DNA of 64,000 bases from Salibaculum sp035270045 (lineage in GTDB: Bacteria > Pseudomonadota > Alphaproteobacteria > Rhodobacterales > Rhodobacteraceae), in NCBI RefSeq assembly GCF_035270045.1, contig NZ_DATFIP010000059.1, forward strand, positions 1 to 64,000. Direction: 5' to 3'. The position numbers and the translations under genes were made by a program. Below are positions 43,076 through 52,048 of this stretch, in pieces. The notes beneath the pieces are model-generated. The model worked only from the letters and a program-made list of their open reading frames with translations, ran no database searches and was not told the DNA's origin. Position 1 is the first letter of the stretch; each line of letters begins with the position of its first letter.

Positions 43076-43922
43076 GACCGCGCCGCTGACGGAACCGGCC
43101 CCGGCGAAGCTGAACCTCTGCCTGCATGTCACCGGGCAGCGCGCCGACGGCTATCACCTGCTTGACTCGCTCGTCGCCTTCACCTCGGTGGGCGACCACG
43201 TCACGGCAACCCCGGCCGAGCGGTTGACCCTGAGCATCGACGGGCCCTTTGCCCCCGGCCTGTCGTCGGCGGCCGAGAACCTGGTGCTGCGGGCGGCGCG
43301 GTTGCTGGACCCGGATCGCGGCGCCCATGTCCACCTGCACAAGGCCCTGCCCGTCGCCGCCGGGATCGGTGGCGGCTCGGCGGATGCGGCAGCGACCCTG
43401 CGGGTCCTGTCGCGGCTCTGGGACCTGCCCCTGCCTGACCCAGCGAGCGTTCTGGGCCTGGGCGCCGATGTGCCCGCCTGCCTTCACCCCGGGCTGCTGC
43501 GGATGCGCGGGATCGGCCAGGACCTGACCCGCCTGGGCGACCTGCCCTCGCTGCCACTGCTGCTGGTCAACCCCGGCGTCGCGCTATCCACGCCCGCTGT
43601 TTTCGACGGCCTTGAAACCAAGACCAACCCGCCCGTGGACGACGCGATGCCCGCGCCGACGGAGACCGAGGCCTGGGTGGGCTGGCTGGTGCGCCAGCGC
43701 AATGACCTCGCCGCCCCGGCCATCGCGGCGCAGCCGGTAATCGGCAGGGTGCTGGACGCGCTCGCGGCCCGCCCCGGCGCCCGGCTGGCCCGCATGTCAG
43801 GCTCGGGCGCCACCTGTTTCGCGATTTTCGCGGACCCGGCCCAAAGGGATGCCGCGACCGAGGCTCTTCGCGCCGCCCAGCCGGACTGGTGGATCATGCC
43901 GACAGGTGAATGGGCCCGGTGA
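43062..43922 (+). CDS. ispE: 4-diphosphocytidyl-2-C-methyl-D-erythritol kinase
   Basis: IspE (286 aa) phosphorylates CDP-methylerythritol in the MEP route to isoprenoids. The GHMP-kinase motifs PAKLNLCLHV (about residues 13-22), LPVAAGIGGGSADAAA (about 95-110, ATP loop) and MSGSGATCFAIF (about 245-256) are present. The start overlaps the TPR gene by 14 bases, so translation may be coupled. Its product feeds the polyprenyl synthase encoded convergently next door. Confidence 0.93.
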   Translation: MRPTETAPLTEPAPAKLNLCLHVTGQRADGYHLLDSLVAFTSVGDHVTATPAERLTLSIDGPFAPGLSSAAENLVLRAARLLDPDRGAHVHLHKALPVAAGIGGGSADAAATLRVLSRLWDLPLPDPASVLGLGADVPACLHPGLLRMRGIGQDLTRLGDLPSLPLLLVNPGVALSTPAVFDGLETKTNPPVDDAMPAPTETEAWVGWLVRQRNDLAAPAIAAQPVIGRVLDALAARPGARLARMSGSGATCFAIFADPAQRDAATEALRAAQPDWWIMPTGEWAR

Positions 43923-43935
43923 GGCGGGCGCGTCT

Positions 43936-44931
43936 TCAACGCACCCGTTCGACCACGTAGTCGGCCAGGTCGATCAGGATGTCGCGGATCGCATGGTCTG
44001 GCAGGTCGGCCAACGCCGCCTTGGCGCGGTCGGCCCAAGCCAGCGCCTCCGTACGGGTGGCCCCGATGGCCCCGTGCCGCTCCAGCAGGGCCAGCGCGGT
44101 ATCCAGGTCATCCGACTCCTGCCGGCCCTTCTCGATGGTGCGCTGCCAGAAGGCGCGCTCCTCGTCATCAGCCGCCGCCACGGCCTTGATCAGCGGCAGC
44201 GTCAGCTTGCGCTCGCGGAAATCGTCGCCGATGTTCTTGCCGGTGGCGTCACTGCCCGCGTAGTCGAGGATGTCGTCAACCATCTGGAAGGCAATGCCCA
44301 GCGCGTCGCCATAATCGAACATGGCCCGGACACGCGCCTCGTCCTGGCCCGCGATCACGCCGCCCACCTCCATCGCCGCCGCGAACAACGCCGCCGTCTT
44401 GCCACGCACGATATGCAGGTAGGTTTCTTCGGTGGTGGCCAAGTCGCGCGCGGCCGTCAGTTGCAGCACCTCGCCTTCGGCGATGGTCGCGGCGGCGCTG
44501 GACAGTATGCGCAGCACCCTCAGCGAACCGGTCTCGGTCATCAACTGGAAGGACCGCGCGAAAAGATAGTCCCCCACCAGCACGGACGAGGTGTTGTCCC
44601 ACAAAAGGTTCGCAGTGGGCCGCCCGCGCCGCTGCGCGCTTTCGTCAACCACGTCGTCGTGCAGCAGCGTGGCGGTGTGTATGAACTCGACCGTGGCCGC
44701 CAGGTGCACGTGGTGCGGCCCGTCATAGCCACACATCCGCGCGGCCCCCAGTGTCAGAAGTGGGCGCAGGCGCTTTCCGCCGGCCTCGACAAGATGCGCC
44801 GTGACCTCTGGAATGCGTGGCGCGTGTTCAGAGGCCATGCGCGCGCGGATCATGGCGTTGACCTGGTCCATGTCACCGGCCAGCGCCTCGGCCAGGCGCT
44901 CCTGCGGTTTGGTGGCGGCATCGAGACTCAT
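43936..44931 (-). CDS. ispB: trans-polyprenyl diphosphate synthase (octaprenyl/decaprenyl type)
   Basis: A 331-aa enzyme that extends farnesyl diphosphate with isopentenyl units to make the ubiquinone side chain. The first Asp-rich motif is LHDDVVDES (about residues 88-96) and the second is FQMVDDILDY (about 218-227); the GGKRLRPLL start and GDYLFARSF are family signs. Chain length cannot be read from sequence; alphaproteobacteria usually make Q10. The ATG at 44931 follows a GGAG box. Confidence 0.9.
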   Translation of the reverse strand: MSLDAATKPQERLAEALAGDMDQVNAMIRARMASEHAPRIPEVTAHLVEAGGKRLRPLLTLGAARMCGYDGPHHVHLAATVEFIHTATLLHDDVVDESAQRRGRPTANLLWDNTSSVLVGDYLFARSFQLMTETGSLRVLRILSSAAATIAEGEVLQLTAARDLATTEETYLHIVRGKTAALFAAAMEVGGVIAGQDEARVRAMFDYGDALGIAFQMVDDILDYAGSDATGKNIGDDFRERKLTLPLIKAVAAADDEERAFWQRTIEKGRQESDDLDTALALLERHGAIGATRTEALAWADRAKAALADLPDHAIRDILIDLADYVVERVR

Positions 44932-44985
44932 GAACTCTCCGTCAAATGCTCGACAAAGGCGCGGGTTTCGCCTTAGGTCAGTGGG

Positions 44986-45201
44986 ATGAAGGAACTTCTG
45001 CGCAGCAACGACCCAACCGTGATCGCCTTCGCCAAGGCCCTGCTGGACGGCGAAGGTATAGAGATCTTCGAATTGGACGTAAACATGAGCGTCCTCGAAG
45101 GCAGCATCGGCATTTTGCCGCGCCGCATCATGGTGCGGGCGTCGGATCATTTCATGGCCGCGTCCATCCTGCGGGACAATGACATCGACCTCGGCCAGTG
45201 A
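44986..45201 (+). CDS. DUF2007 protein
   Basis: A 71-aa protein of the DUF2007 family (putative signal-transducing ferredoxin-like fold): MKELLRSNDPTVIAFAKALL, a central SVLEGSIGILPRRIMV and a DHFMAASILRD end. The next gene begins inside its last codons (23-base overlap). The family is widespread in proteobacteria with no defined role. Confidence 0.88.
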   Translation: MKELLRSNDPTVIAFAKALLDGEGIEIFELDVNMSVLEGSIGILPRRIMVRASDHFMAASILRDNDIDLGQ

Positions 45202-45970
45202 TCCCGGGACCGGCGACGCGGCGGGGATGACGCGTGACGCCTTCCTCGGCGGTCGCCTGACCCTGATACAACCTGCGCGCGGCTATCGCGCCGGGGTCGA
45301 CCCGGTGTTGCTGGCGGCTGCAATCCCCGCACGGGCCGGCCAATCGGTGCTGGACCTGGGTTGCGGCGTGGGCGCGGCGCTCTTTTGTTTGGCTACGCGT
45401 GTGCCCGGGCTGACCTTGACCGGCGTGGAATTGCAACCCGATTATGCCGCGCTGGCGCGGGACAATGCCGCGCTCAACGGCTTTGACGCCCGGATCGAGG
45501 CGGTCGACCTGCGCGCCCTGCCGCGTGACCTGCGCGACCGGGCCTTCGACCATGTGATCGCCAATCCGCCTTATTTCGACCGCCGCCAGGGCACAGCCTC
45601 GGCGGTGGCAGGGCGCGAGACGGCCTGCGGCGGCGACACGCCCCTGTCCGACTGGATCGAGACCGCGACGCGGCGCCTGGCGCCCCGGGGCTACCTCACC
45701 CTGGTCCAGAAAGCCGACCGCCTGCCAGAGCTGCTGGGCGCCATGGATCACCGGCTTGGCAGCATCACGGTCTGGCCGGTGGCGGGCCGCGCCGGTCGCC
45801 CTGCCGACCGTGTCCTCATCTGCGCACGCAAGGAAGGGCGCGCGCCCTTCCGGCTGCTGGCGCCGCTGGTTCTGCATGCCGGCCCGACGCACGACAGCGA
45901 TGCCGAGGACCATACCGAACAGGTCCACGAGGTGCTGCGGAATGGCGCCGCCTTGCCGATGATCGGTTAA
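45179..45970 (+). CDS. N6-adenine methyltransferase, TrmN6-like
   Basis: The 263-aa protein has a Rossmann SAM-binding domain: LDLGCGVGAALF (about residues 55-66), GVELQPDYAALA, and the NPPYF catalytic motif (about 122-126) of N6-adenine methyltransferases. It most resembles the tRNA1(Val) A37 methyltransferase family. The ATG at 45179 lies within DUF2007; an alternative ATG at 45227 would remove 16 residues with no clear role. The RNA target is inferred from family. Confidence 0.86.
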   Translation: MTSTSASDPGTGDAAGMTRDAFLGGRLTLIQPARGYRAGVDPVLLAAAIPARAGQSVLDLGCGVGAALFCLATRVPGLTLTGVELQPDYAALARDNAALNGFDARIEAVDLRALPRDLRDRAFDHVIANPPYFDRRQGTASAVAGRETACGGDTPLSDWIETATRRLAPRGYLTLVQKADRLPELLGAMDHRLGSITVWPVAGRAGRPADRVLICARKEGRAPFRLLAPLVLHAGPTHDSDAEDHTEQVHEVLRNGAALPMIG

Positions 45971-46100
45971 CCTTTCAGCAAGGCTTTGCTGTTTTCCTCC
46001 AACAAGACGCTTGGCCGGGCCGGTTTTCTGCCTTGCGGCGTGACAGGCGCCGTAAGGTATGATGCACTCTCGGAACAACTCAACCGCATGGAGGACCCAA

Positions 46101-46271
46101 ATGAGCATGATGTCACATCTTCAGGAGCTCAAGAGAAAGCATGACCAACTGTCCGAAGCCGTTGAGACCGCCCAGCGCGCGCCGGGGAGCGACGACCTCG
46201 AAGTCGCGCGCATGAAGAAGCAGAAACTGCAACTCAAGGAAGAAATCGCCCGCCTGGAAGAGCGGGCCTGA
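46101..46271 (+). CDS. YdcH family (DUF465) small protein
   Basis: A 56-aa, highly charged protein that forms a helical hairpin or coiled coil, matching DUF465/YdcH. The start at 46101 is preceded by GGAGGA, one of the strongest ribosome binding sites in the window; earlier in-frame ATGs lack it. A terminator follows at 46295. YdcH proteins are often growth-phase controlled but their function is not known. Confidence 0.9.
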   Translation: MSMMSHLQELKRKHDQLSEAVETAQRAPGSDDLEVARMKKQKLQLKEEIARLEERA

Positions 46272-46294
46272 TGACCCTGCGAGATTGAAACAGA

Positions 46295-46320
46295 AAAGGC
46301 CGCCCCCTCGGGCGGCCTTT
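46295..46320. terminator. bidirectional Rho-independent terminator
   Basis: A perfect 10-bp stem (AAAGGCCGCC with GGCGGCCTTT, plus one more pair) has a 5- to 6-base loop. It sits between convergent ydcH and phbB. The minus-strand side has TTTTCTGTTT after the stem and the plus side ends in TTTG, so it can serve both genes. Confidence 0.85.
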
Positions 46321-46355
46321 GTCGTTTCACGGTCGTCGCCGCGCACCATTGCGAC

Positions 46356-47078
46356 TCAGACGAAGAACTGACCGCCATTGGCCGAAATGGTCGAGCCATT
46401 GACGAAACTGGAATCGTCGGAGGCCAGGAAGGCCACGCAGCGGGCGATTTCCTCGGGTTCGCCCAGGCGGCCCGCAGGAATCTGGCTGATGATCGCTTCG
46501 CGCACCTTTTCGGGCACGGCCATGACCATCTCGGTCGCGATGTAGCCGGGGCAGACGGCATTGGCGGTGATGCCCTTGGCCGCGCCTTCCTGGGCCAGTG
46601 ACTTTATGATGCCAAGATCACCCGCCTTCGTGGCAGCATAGTTGACCTGCGCGAACTGGCCCTTCTGGCCGTTGATCGAGGAGATCACGATGACCCGGCC
46701 GAAACCGCGCTCGCGCATCCCCGGCCAGACCGGGTGCACGGTGTTGAAGACACCGGTCAGGTTGGTGTCGATGACCTGGGACCACTGTTCCGGGGTCATC
46801 TTGTGGAAAGGGGCGTCCTTGGTGATGCCCGCGTTGGCCACGACCACCTCGACCGGGCCGAGATCGGCCTCCACCTTTTCGATGCCGGCCTTGGAATCGT
46901 CATAGTCGGCGACGTTCCACTTGTAGGTCTTGATGCCGGTTTCCTCGGTGAACTTGGCGGCTGCCTCGTCATTGCCGGCATAGGTCGCGGCGACCTCGTA
47001 GCCCTCTTGCTTGAGCTTCTTTGAAATGGCGGCGCCGATGCCGCGGCTGCCCCCTGTCACCAGTGCAACTCGTCCCAT
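46356..47078 (-). CDS. phbB: acetoacetyl-CoA reductase
   Basis: PhbB/PhaB (240 aa) reduces acetoacetyl-CoA to (R)-3-hydroxybutyryl-CoA with NADPH for polyhydroxybutyrate synthesis. The SDR cofactor loop TGGSRGIGAA (about residues 8-17), NAGIT, the catalytic Ser (ISSING) and YAATK (Tyr/Lys) are in place, and the end ANGGQFFV is like other PhaB. It follows phbA with 73 bases between, which hold a hairpin. PHB synthase is not in the window. Confidence 0.95.
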   Translation of the reverse strand: MGRVALVTGGSRGIGAAISKKLKQEGYEVAATYAGNDEAAAKFTEETGIKTYKWNVADYDDSKAGIEKVEADLGPVEVVVANAGITKDAPFHKMTPEQWSQVIDTNLTGVFNTVHPVWPGMRERGFGRVIVISSINGQKGQFAQVNYAATKAGDLGIIKSLAQEGAAKGITANAVCPGYIATEMVMAVPEKVREAIISQIPAGRLGEPEEIARCVAFLASDDSSFVNGSTISANGGQFFV

Positions 47079-47107
47079 GGTCTTTCTCCTCCTTCAGGGG
47101 ATGGTTC

Positions 47108-47131
47108 GGGGCACCCTCCAAGGGCTGCCCC
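47108..47131 (-). promoter_or_regulatory. hairpin between phbA and phbB
   Basis: GGGGCA-CCCT (47108-47117) pairs with AGGG-(bulged C)-TGCCCC (47121-47131) over a 3-base loop. On the phb strand it falls between the genes and could limit read-through or set different mRNA stability of the two cistrons. Confidence 0.45.
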
Positions 47132-47151
47132 CTTTTTCCGTGTCGGCGTCC

Positions 47152-48324
47152 TCAGCGCTCGACGCAGAGCGCGACACCCATGCCACCACCAATGCAGAGG
47201 GTCGCCAGACCCTTCCTGGCGCCGCGGCGCTTCATTTCGAACAGCAGGGTGTTCAGGACCCGTGCGCCCGAAGCGCCGATCGGATGGCCGATGGCGATGG
47301 CGCCGCCGTTCACGTTCACGATCTCGGGGTTCCAGCCCATGTCCTTGTTCACGGCGCAGGCCTGGGCGGCGAAGGCCTCGTTCGCTTCGACAAGGTCAAG
47401 GTCGCCGACCGACCAGCCGGCCTTGTCGAGCGCCTTGCGGCTGGCATGGATCGGGCCGACGCCCATGATCGAGGGATCCAGCCCGGCGGTTGCATAGCTG
47501 GCGATGCGGGCCAGCGGCTCGATGCCGCGCTTCTCGGCCTCGTCGGCACTCATCAGGAGTGTCCCGGCGGCACCATCATTCAGCCCCGAGGCATTCGCGG
47601 CCGTTACCGATCCGTCCTTGGTGAAGGCCGGGCGCATCTTCTCCATCGCCTCGATCGTGGCACCGTGGCGGATGTACTCGTCCTTGTCGACCACGATGTC
47701 GCCCTTGCGGGTCTTGACTGTGAAGGCGACGACCTCGTCGTCGAACTTGCCGGCGGTCTGGGCGGCCTCGGCCTTGTTCTGGCTGGCCAGCGCGAATGCG
47801 TCCTGCTCGTCACGGGAAATCTGCCACTGCTCGGCCACGTTTTCGGCGGTCTGCCCCATGTGATAGCCGTTGAAGGCATCCCAGAGCCCGTCGCGGATCA
47901 TCGTGTCGATGTATTTCATGTCGCCCATCTTGTGCCCCTGGCGCAGATTGGCCGCATGGGGCGACATCGACATGTTTTCCTGTCCGCCGGCGGCCACGAT
48001 TTGCGCATCGCCCAGCATGATGTGCTGGGCACCCAGCGCTACGGCCCGAAGACCCGAGCCACAGACCTGGTTGATGCCCCAGGCGGCGCTTTCCTTGGGC
48101 AGGCCGGCATTGACATGCGCCTGCCGGGCCGGGTTCTGGCCCTGGGCGGCGGTCAGCACCTGGCCAAGGATCGTTTCCGAAACCTCGCCCTTGTCAACGC
48201 CGGCCCGCTCGACAAGGGCTTCCAGCACGGCGGTGCCAAGATCGTGGGCGGGGGTGTTGGCAAAGGAACCGCCGAAGCTGCCCACTGCGGTGCGGGCGGC
48301 TGATGCGATAACGACATTGGTCAT
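47152..48324 (-). CDS. phbA: acetyl-CoA acetyltransferase (beta-ketothiolase)
   Basis: PhbA/PhaA (390 aa) condenses two acetyl-CoA to acetoacetyl-CoA. The thiolase active sites are seen: NQVCGSGL with the acyl-binding Cys (near residue 88), the GHPIGASGAR His region (about 347-356) and CIGGGMGVAL with the second Cys near the end. The start begins with the usual MTNVVIASAARTAVGSF. It is the first gene of a two-gene operon with phbB and a good promoter candidate lies 90 bases upstream. Confidence 0.96.
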   Translation of the reverse strand: MTNVVIASAARTAVGSFGGSFANTPAHDLGTAVLEALVERAGVDKGEVSETILGQVLTAAQGQNPARQAHVNAGLPKESAAWGINQVCGSGLRAVALGAQHIMLGDAQIVAAGGQENMSMSPHAANLRQGHKMGDMKYIDTMIRDGLWDAFNGYHMGQTAENVAEQWQISRDEQDAFALASQNKAEAAQTAGKFDDEVVAFTVKTRKGDIVVDKDEYIRHGATIEAMEKMRPAFTKDGSVTAANASGLNDGAAGTLLMSADEAEKRGIEPLARIASYATAGLDPSIMGVGPIHASRKALDKAGWSVGDLDLVEANEAFAAQACAVNKDMGWNPEIVNVNGGAIAIGHPIGASGARVLNTLLFEMKRRGARKGLATLCIGGGMGVALCVER

Positions 48325-48414
48325 GGATGAGTCCTCTCTTGATCCGTCAGGTTTGGCGGACAGGACCCGGACGCGGACACGGAATCACGCGGGCCCGAAC
48401 CCGCCATTTGCCCC

Positions 48415-48443
48415 CTCATAGGATGTCCATACTGCGTCCGCAA
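48415..48443 (-). promoter_or_regulatory. promoter candidate for phbAB
   Basis: On the minus strand TTGCGG (48443-48438) and TATGAG (48420-48415) are 17 bases apart, a good sigma-70 spacing, about 90 bases before the phbA start. The sequence fit is moderate. Confidence 0.4.
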
Positions 48444-48497
48444 CATGGATTGCAGAGCGGTCGAGCAATCTTGTTTCAATATCGCCACCTGAAACGT

Positions 48498-49304
48498 TCA
48501 TATCCGAAAGCGCGGAACGCCATAGTAGTAGCCCTGAAGGCAATCGACGCCAAAGCGGGTCACGACCTCGGCCTCGCGGGCGGTTTCGACCCCCTCGGCG
48601 ACGGCGAACATCTCGAACTGATGGGCGATGGTGATCAGCGCTTCGGCGATTACCTGGTTGTCCGGGTCCTGGTCGATGGCCCGGACAAAGCAGCTGTCCA
48701 CCTTCACCAGATCGAAGAAGAAATCCTTGAGGTGGCGAAAAGCGGTCAGCCCCGCGCCGAAATCATCCAGCCCGAAGGCCACGCCGAGGGGCTGCATCTC
48801 TTCCATGAAGCGGATGACGACCTCTGGCAGCTGCATGGCGCTGGCTTCGTTGATTTCCAGGATCAGACGATGGCCAAGGTCCGGGTCGTCGTGCAACGCC
48901 TTGTCGAGTACGCGTCGCCAGGCCCCGTCGCCCAGGGACCGGGCCGAGACGTTCACCGCCAGCCGCACGCCCGGTACTTCCCGCAACCGCGCAAAACCGA
49001 GGGCCAGCGCGGCGCAATCGATATCTCTGCCGACACGGTCATCCTCAATCCGGTCCATGAACTGGGCTGCCGGGATGATACGACCGGTCTCGTCGAGAAC
49101 GCGGATCAGACCCTCGTGAAAGGCCACCTTGCCGCCCGGCCCCGCCAGGACCACCGGCTGGAAGGCCAGCGCACAGTGATCCTGCGCCAGGGCGTCGCGC
49201 ACCATTCCCATGACATCCCTGTCGCGCACGCTGATCGCGTAGTCCAGCGGGTCCTTGGGCACCTGGTCGTCAAGCGCGGATCGGGAAAGATCAAAGGCGG
49301 GCAT
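48498..49304 (-). CDS. EAL-domain protein, probable cyclic-di-GMP phosphodiesterase
   Basis: The 268-aa protein is a single EAL domain after a short N-terminus. The signature is FHEGLIR in place of xEALxR, with Glu kept. Other conserved positions are VNVSARSL (Asn), LILEINEAS (Glu), LDDFGAG (two Asp), VKVD (Lys), AEGVET (Glu) and LQGYYYG (Gln). So it is likely to be active on c-di-GMP, the middle Ala-to-Gly change being mild. No GGDEF or sensor domain is attached. It is divergent from tag. Confidence 0.88.
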   Translation of the reverse strand: MPAFDLSRSALDDQVPKDPLDYAISVRDRDVMGMVRDALAQDHCALAFQPVVLAGPGGKVAFHEGLIRVLDETGRIIPAAQFMDRIEDDRVGRDIDCAALALGFARLREVPGVRLAVNVSARSLGDGAWRRVLDKALHDDPDLGHRLILEINEASAMQLPEVVIRFMEEMQPLGVAFGLDDFGAGLTAFRHLKDFFFDLVKVDSCFVRAIDQDPDNQVIAEALITIAHQFEMFAVAEGVETAREAEVVTRFGVDCLQGYYYGVPRFRI

Positions 49305-49403
49305 CGGCCCCTCCGTTCTCGGCCCTCCCGATTTGCCAGTGCCGCCGTTAAGGGGTGGTAAAACAGGACCGTTTACGTTGAATTGTCGCGACAAGGAGGC
49401 GCG

Positions 49404-49961
49404 ATGGAACGCTGCGGATGGGCCGGGCCCGATCAGATCTACCTCGAGTACCACGACACCGAATGGGGCGTGCCCGAGCGTGACAGCCGGGCGCTTTGGG
49501 AAAAACTGGTCCTGGACGGTTTCCAGGCCGGCCTCAGCTGGATCACCATCCTGAAGAAGCGCGAGAATTTCCGTGCCGCCTTCGAGGGCTTCGAGCCTGA
49601 GATCATCGCCGGCTGGGGCGATGCCGAGGTATCCCGCCTGCTGGCGGACCCCGGCATCATTCGCCACCGCGGCAAGATCGAGGCCACCGTCTCCAACGCC
49701 CGCGCCTACCTGGAGATCGAGGATTTCTCGGGCTTCTGCTGGTCCTACGTAGGCGGCGCGCCACTCCAGAACCGCTGGGCCAGCCTTGCCGACGTACCGG
49801 CCGCCACGCCGCTGTCAACGCGGATGTCAAAGGACCTGAAAAAGGCCGGGTTCAAGTTCTGCGGTCCGACCACCGTCTATGCCTGGATGCAGGCCTGCGG
49901 ACTGGTCAATGACCACCTTGTCTCCTGCCCGCGCCACGCCCCCTGTGCGGCCATGGCCTAG
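49404..49961 (+). CDS. tag: DNA-3-methyladenine glycosylase I
   Basis: Tag (185 aa) removes 3-methyladenine from alkylated DNA. The structural zinc ligands C4, H17, H171 and C175 are all present, and the YHDTEWG, LDGFQAGLSW and KFCGPTTVYAWMQA blocks are typical. The ATG at 49404 has an AAGGAGG box 6 bases upstream. The gene is followed 65 bases later by the ABC1 kinase gene. Confidence 0.95.
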   Translation: MERCGWAGPDQIYLEYHDTEWGVPERDSRALWEKLVLDGFQAGLSWITILKKRENFRAAFEGFEPEIIAGWGDAEVSRLLADPGIIRHRGKIEATVSNARAYLEIEDFSGFCWSYVGGAPLQNRWASLADVPAATPLSTRMSKDLKKAGFKFCGPTTVYAWMQACGLVNDHLVSCPRHAPCAAMA

Positions 49962-50026
49962 GCGGACGGCTTGCCCGCTGATCCCGCCCCGCTACCTGCA
50001 AGGGGTCGCAGGACGGGAACCGGAAC

Positions 50027-51355
50027 ATGACCACGCCACCTACACGCCGCCCCGAAGGTCTTTCGGTGCCGAGCCGCAGGCTGGGCCGCTCGGCGCGCAT
50101 GGGCGGGCTGGCAATGGGGCTGGCGGGCCGCATGGCACGCGACGGGCTGGTCGGCCTTGGCCGCGGCCAACGCCCCGACCGGCGCGCCTTGCTACTGACC
50201 CCGGCCAACCTGCATCGCATCACCAACGAGCTGGCCCGGATGCGCGGCGCGGCCATGAAGGTGGGGCAACTCGTCTCGATGGATGCCGGCACAGTCCTGC
50301 CGCCCGACCTCGCGCAGATCATGGCCCGCTTGCGCGACGGGGCCGACTTCATGCCGCCAAAGCAGCTGAAATCAGTGCTTACCTCCGCCTGGGGGCCGGA
50401 CTGGCTGCGCCGCGTCGAACAGTTCGACGTACGCCCCATCGCAGCGGCCTCGATCGGGCAGGTCCACAAGGCACGGCTGAAGGACGGGCGCACCGTCGCC
50501 GTCAAGGTGCAGTATCCCGGCATCGCCCGCAGCATCGACAGCGACGTGGCCAACGTCGGCAGCCTGGTCCGCCTGTCCGGGCTTGTCCCTCGCGGGCTGG
50601 ACCTGGCCCCGCTGCTGGAGGAGGCGCGCAGGCAGTTGCACGCGGAAACCGACTATGCCGCCGAGGCCGCGCAGATGACCCGGTTCGCCGATCTGCTGGA
50701 CAGCGACCCCCGGTTCGCTCTGCCCCGCCCTGTGCCCGCGTTCACGACGAAGACTGTACTGACTATGGATTTCGTCGCAGGTCGGCCCATCGAAGCGCTG
50801 GAGAATGCGCCTCAGGCCAGCCGCAACCGGGTGGTCGAAGCCCTTTTCGACCTGCTACTGCGGGAAATCTTCGAATTCGGGCTGGTCCAGACCGACCCGA
50901 ATTTCGCCAACTACCGTCACGACCCGGAGACCGACCGAATCGCCCTACTGGATTTCGGCGCCACGCGCGCCTTGGCCCCCTGGGTGGCCCCCGCTTACGG
51001 CGCGCTGATCCGCGCGGGGCTGGCAGGCACGCGCGACGACATGATCACGGCGGCCCGCAGGCTCGGCCTGCTGGACGACACCCTGCGCCACGACCACCGT
51101 GACCGCGTCATCGCCATGATCGAAACCGCCTTCGATGACTTGCGCCGGCACCCCGTCTACGATTTCTCCGATCAGGGCCTTGCCCGCACTCTTCAAGCCG
51201 AAGGCATGGCGCTGGCGCAAGAGGGCCTCGCCCCCACCCCGCCAGCGGCCGACGTGCTGTTCCTGCAACGAAAGATCGGCGGGCTCTACCTGCTGGCCGC
51301 GCGACTGGGCGCGCGCGTTGCCCTGCATGACCTGCTGGACCGGCACCTGCCCTGA
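50027..51355 (+). CDS. ABC1/UbiB family kinase-like protein
   Basis: A 442-aa atypical kinase of the ABC1/AarF family. The KxGQ motif (MKVGQLVSMD, about residues 77-86), the Ala-rich loop AAASIGQVHKA in place of a Gly loop, VAVKVQYPG with the catalytic Lys, and QTDPNFANY plus LLDFGATR (DFG) are visible. Close relatives take part in ubiquinone synthesis or lipid handling. No C-terminal membrane helices are seen, so it differs from UbiB itself. The end meets the convergent moaE stop without a gap. Confidence 0.9.
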   Translation: MTTPPTRRPEGLSVPSRRLGRSARMGGLAMGLAGRMARDGLVGLGRGQRPDRRALLLTPANLHRITNELARMRGAAMKVGQLVSMDAGTVLPPDLAQIMARLRDGADFMPPKQLKSVLTSAWGPDWLRRVEQFDVRPIAAASIGQVHKARLKDGRTVAVKVQYPGIARSIDSDVANVGSLVRLSGLVPRGLDLAPLLEEARRQLHAETDYAAEAAQMTRFADLLDSDPRFALPRPVPAFTTKTVLTMDFVAGRPIEALENAPQASRNRVVEALFDLLLREIFEFGLVQTDPNFANYRHDPETDRIALLDFGATRALAPWVAPAYGALIRAGLAGTRDDMITAARRLGLLDDTLRHDHRDRVIAMIETAFDDLRRHPVYDFSDQGLARTLQAEGMALAQEGLAPTPPAADVLFLQRKIGGLYLLAARLGARVALHDLLDRHLP

Positions 51356-51796
51356 TCACCAGCGCCTGAGCGCATCCTCGTCCTCGTCCCGCGCGGCGAC
51401 CCAGTCAGCCCCCGCGCCGCTGCGCTCCTTCTTCCAGAAGGGTGCCCGGGACTTCAGGTAGTCCATCAGGAAATCCGCCGCTTCGAAGGCATCCTTGCGA
51501 TGACGCGACGCGGTAGCGACCATCATGATCACCTCGCCCGGCGTCAGCGCGCCGTGGCGGTGAATGATCAAGGCATCCGCCAGGTCCCAGCGGCGCATGG
51601 CCTCGTCGCGGATCTGGCCCAGCGCCTTTTCCGTCATGCCCGGGTAATGCTCGATCTCCATCGCCTGCAACCCGCCATCCACGTCGCGCACCAGGCCGGA
51701 AAAACTGACGACAGCCCCCGCGCGGTCTACCGCCGCGGAAAAAGCGTTCAGCTCGACACCGGGATCGAAGACATCGGACTGGACCCGGATTCTCAT
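51356..51796 (-). CDS. moaE: molybdopterin synthase catalytic subunit
   Basis: MoaE (146 aa) transfers sulfur from MoaD thiocarboxylate to precursor Z to make molybdopterin. The HYPGMTE motif (about residues 50-56), HRHGALTPGE, and the catalytic Lys in the DYLKSRAPFWKKE segment (about 113-125) are present. It lies 4 bases after moaD in the uvrC-pgsA-moaD-moaE transcription unit. Confidence 0.95.
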   Translation of the reverse strand: MRIRVQSDVFDPGVELNAFSAAVDRAGAVVSFSGLVRDVDGGLQAMEIEHYPGMTEKALGQIRDEAMRRWDLADALIIHRHGALTPGEVIMMVATASRHRKDAFEAADFLMDYLKSRAPFWKKERSGAGADWVAARDEDEDALRRW

Positions 51797-51800
51797 GTCT

Positions 51801-52046
51801 TCATCCCCCGGTCATCGGCGGGAATAGAGCGACCTCGCGCACGCCGTCCAGCGAATCCGTGAACTCCGCCAATTCCTGGTCCAGCGCCACGCGAAGCGCA
51901 GAAATGTCCGCAAGGGCCACCGCATAGCGTTCTTCGCGCCCGCGCAACTCCTCGACCAGCTCGGCCACGGTGGCGGCGTCGGTCTGCACCTCCTCGCGTG
52001 GCCGGCCGATGCGTTCGCGGACCCAGGCGAAATAGAGCACCTGCAT
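51801..52046 (-). CDS. moaD: molybdopterin synthase sulfur carrier subunit
   Basis: MoaD (81 aa) has a ubiquitin-like fold and the required C-terminal Gly-Gly (FPPMTGG) that becomes a thiocarboxylate. The front MQVLYFAWVRERIG is standard for the family. Start and stop are 2 and 4 bases from the neighbours pgsA and moaE. Confidence 0.94.
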   Translation of the reverse strand: MQVLYFAWVRERIGRPREEVQTDAATVAELVEELRGREERYAVALADISALRVALDQELAEFTDSLDGVREVALFPPMTGG

Positions 52047-52048
52047 GG

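Noticed and set aside
48498..49304. EGL in place of EAL as a sign of a dead phosphodiesterase
   Set aside because: The metal-binding Glu and all other catalytic positions (Asn, Glu, DD, Lys, Glu, Gln) are kept, and the Ala-to-Gly change is at a non-catalytic place.
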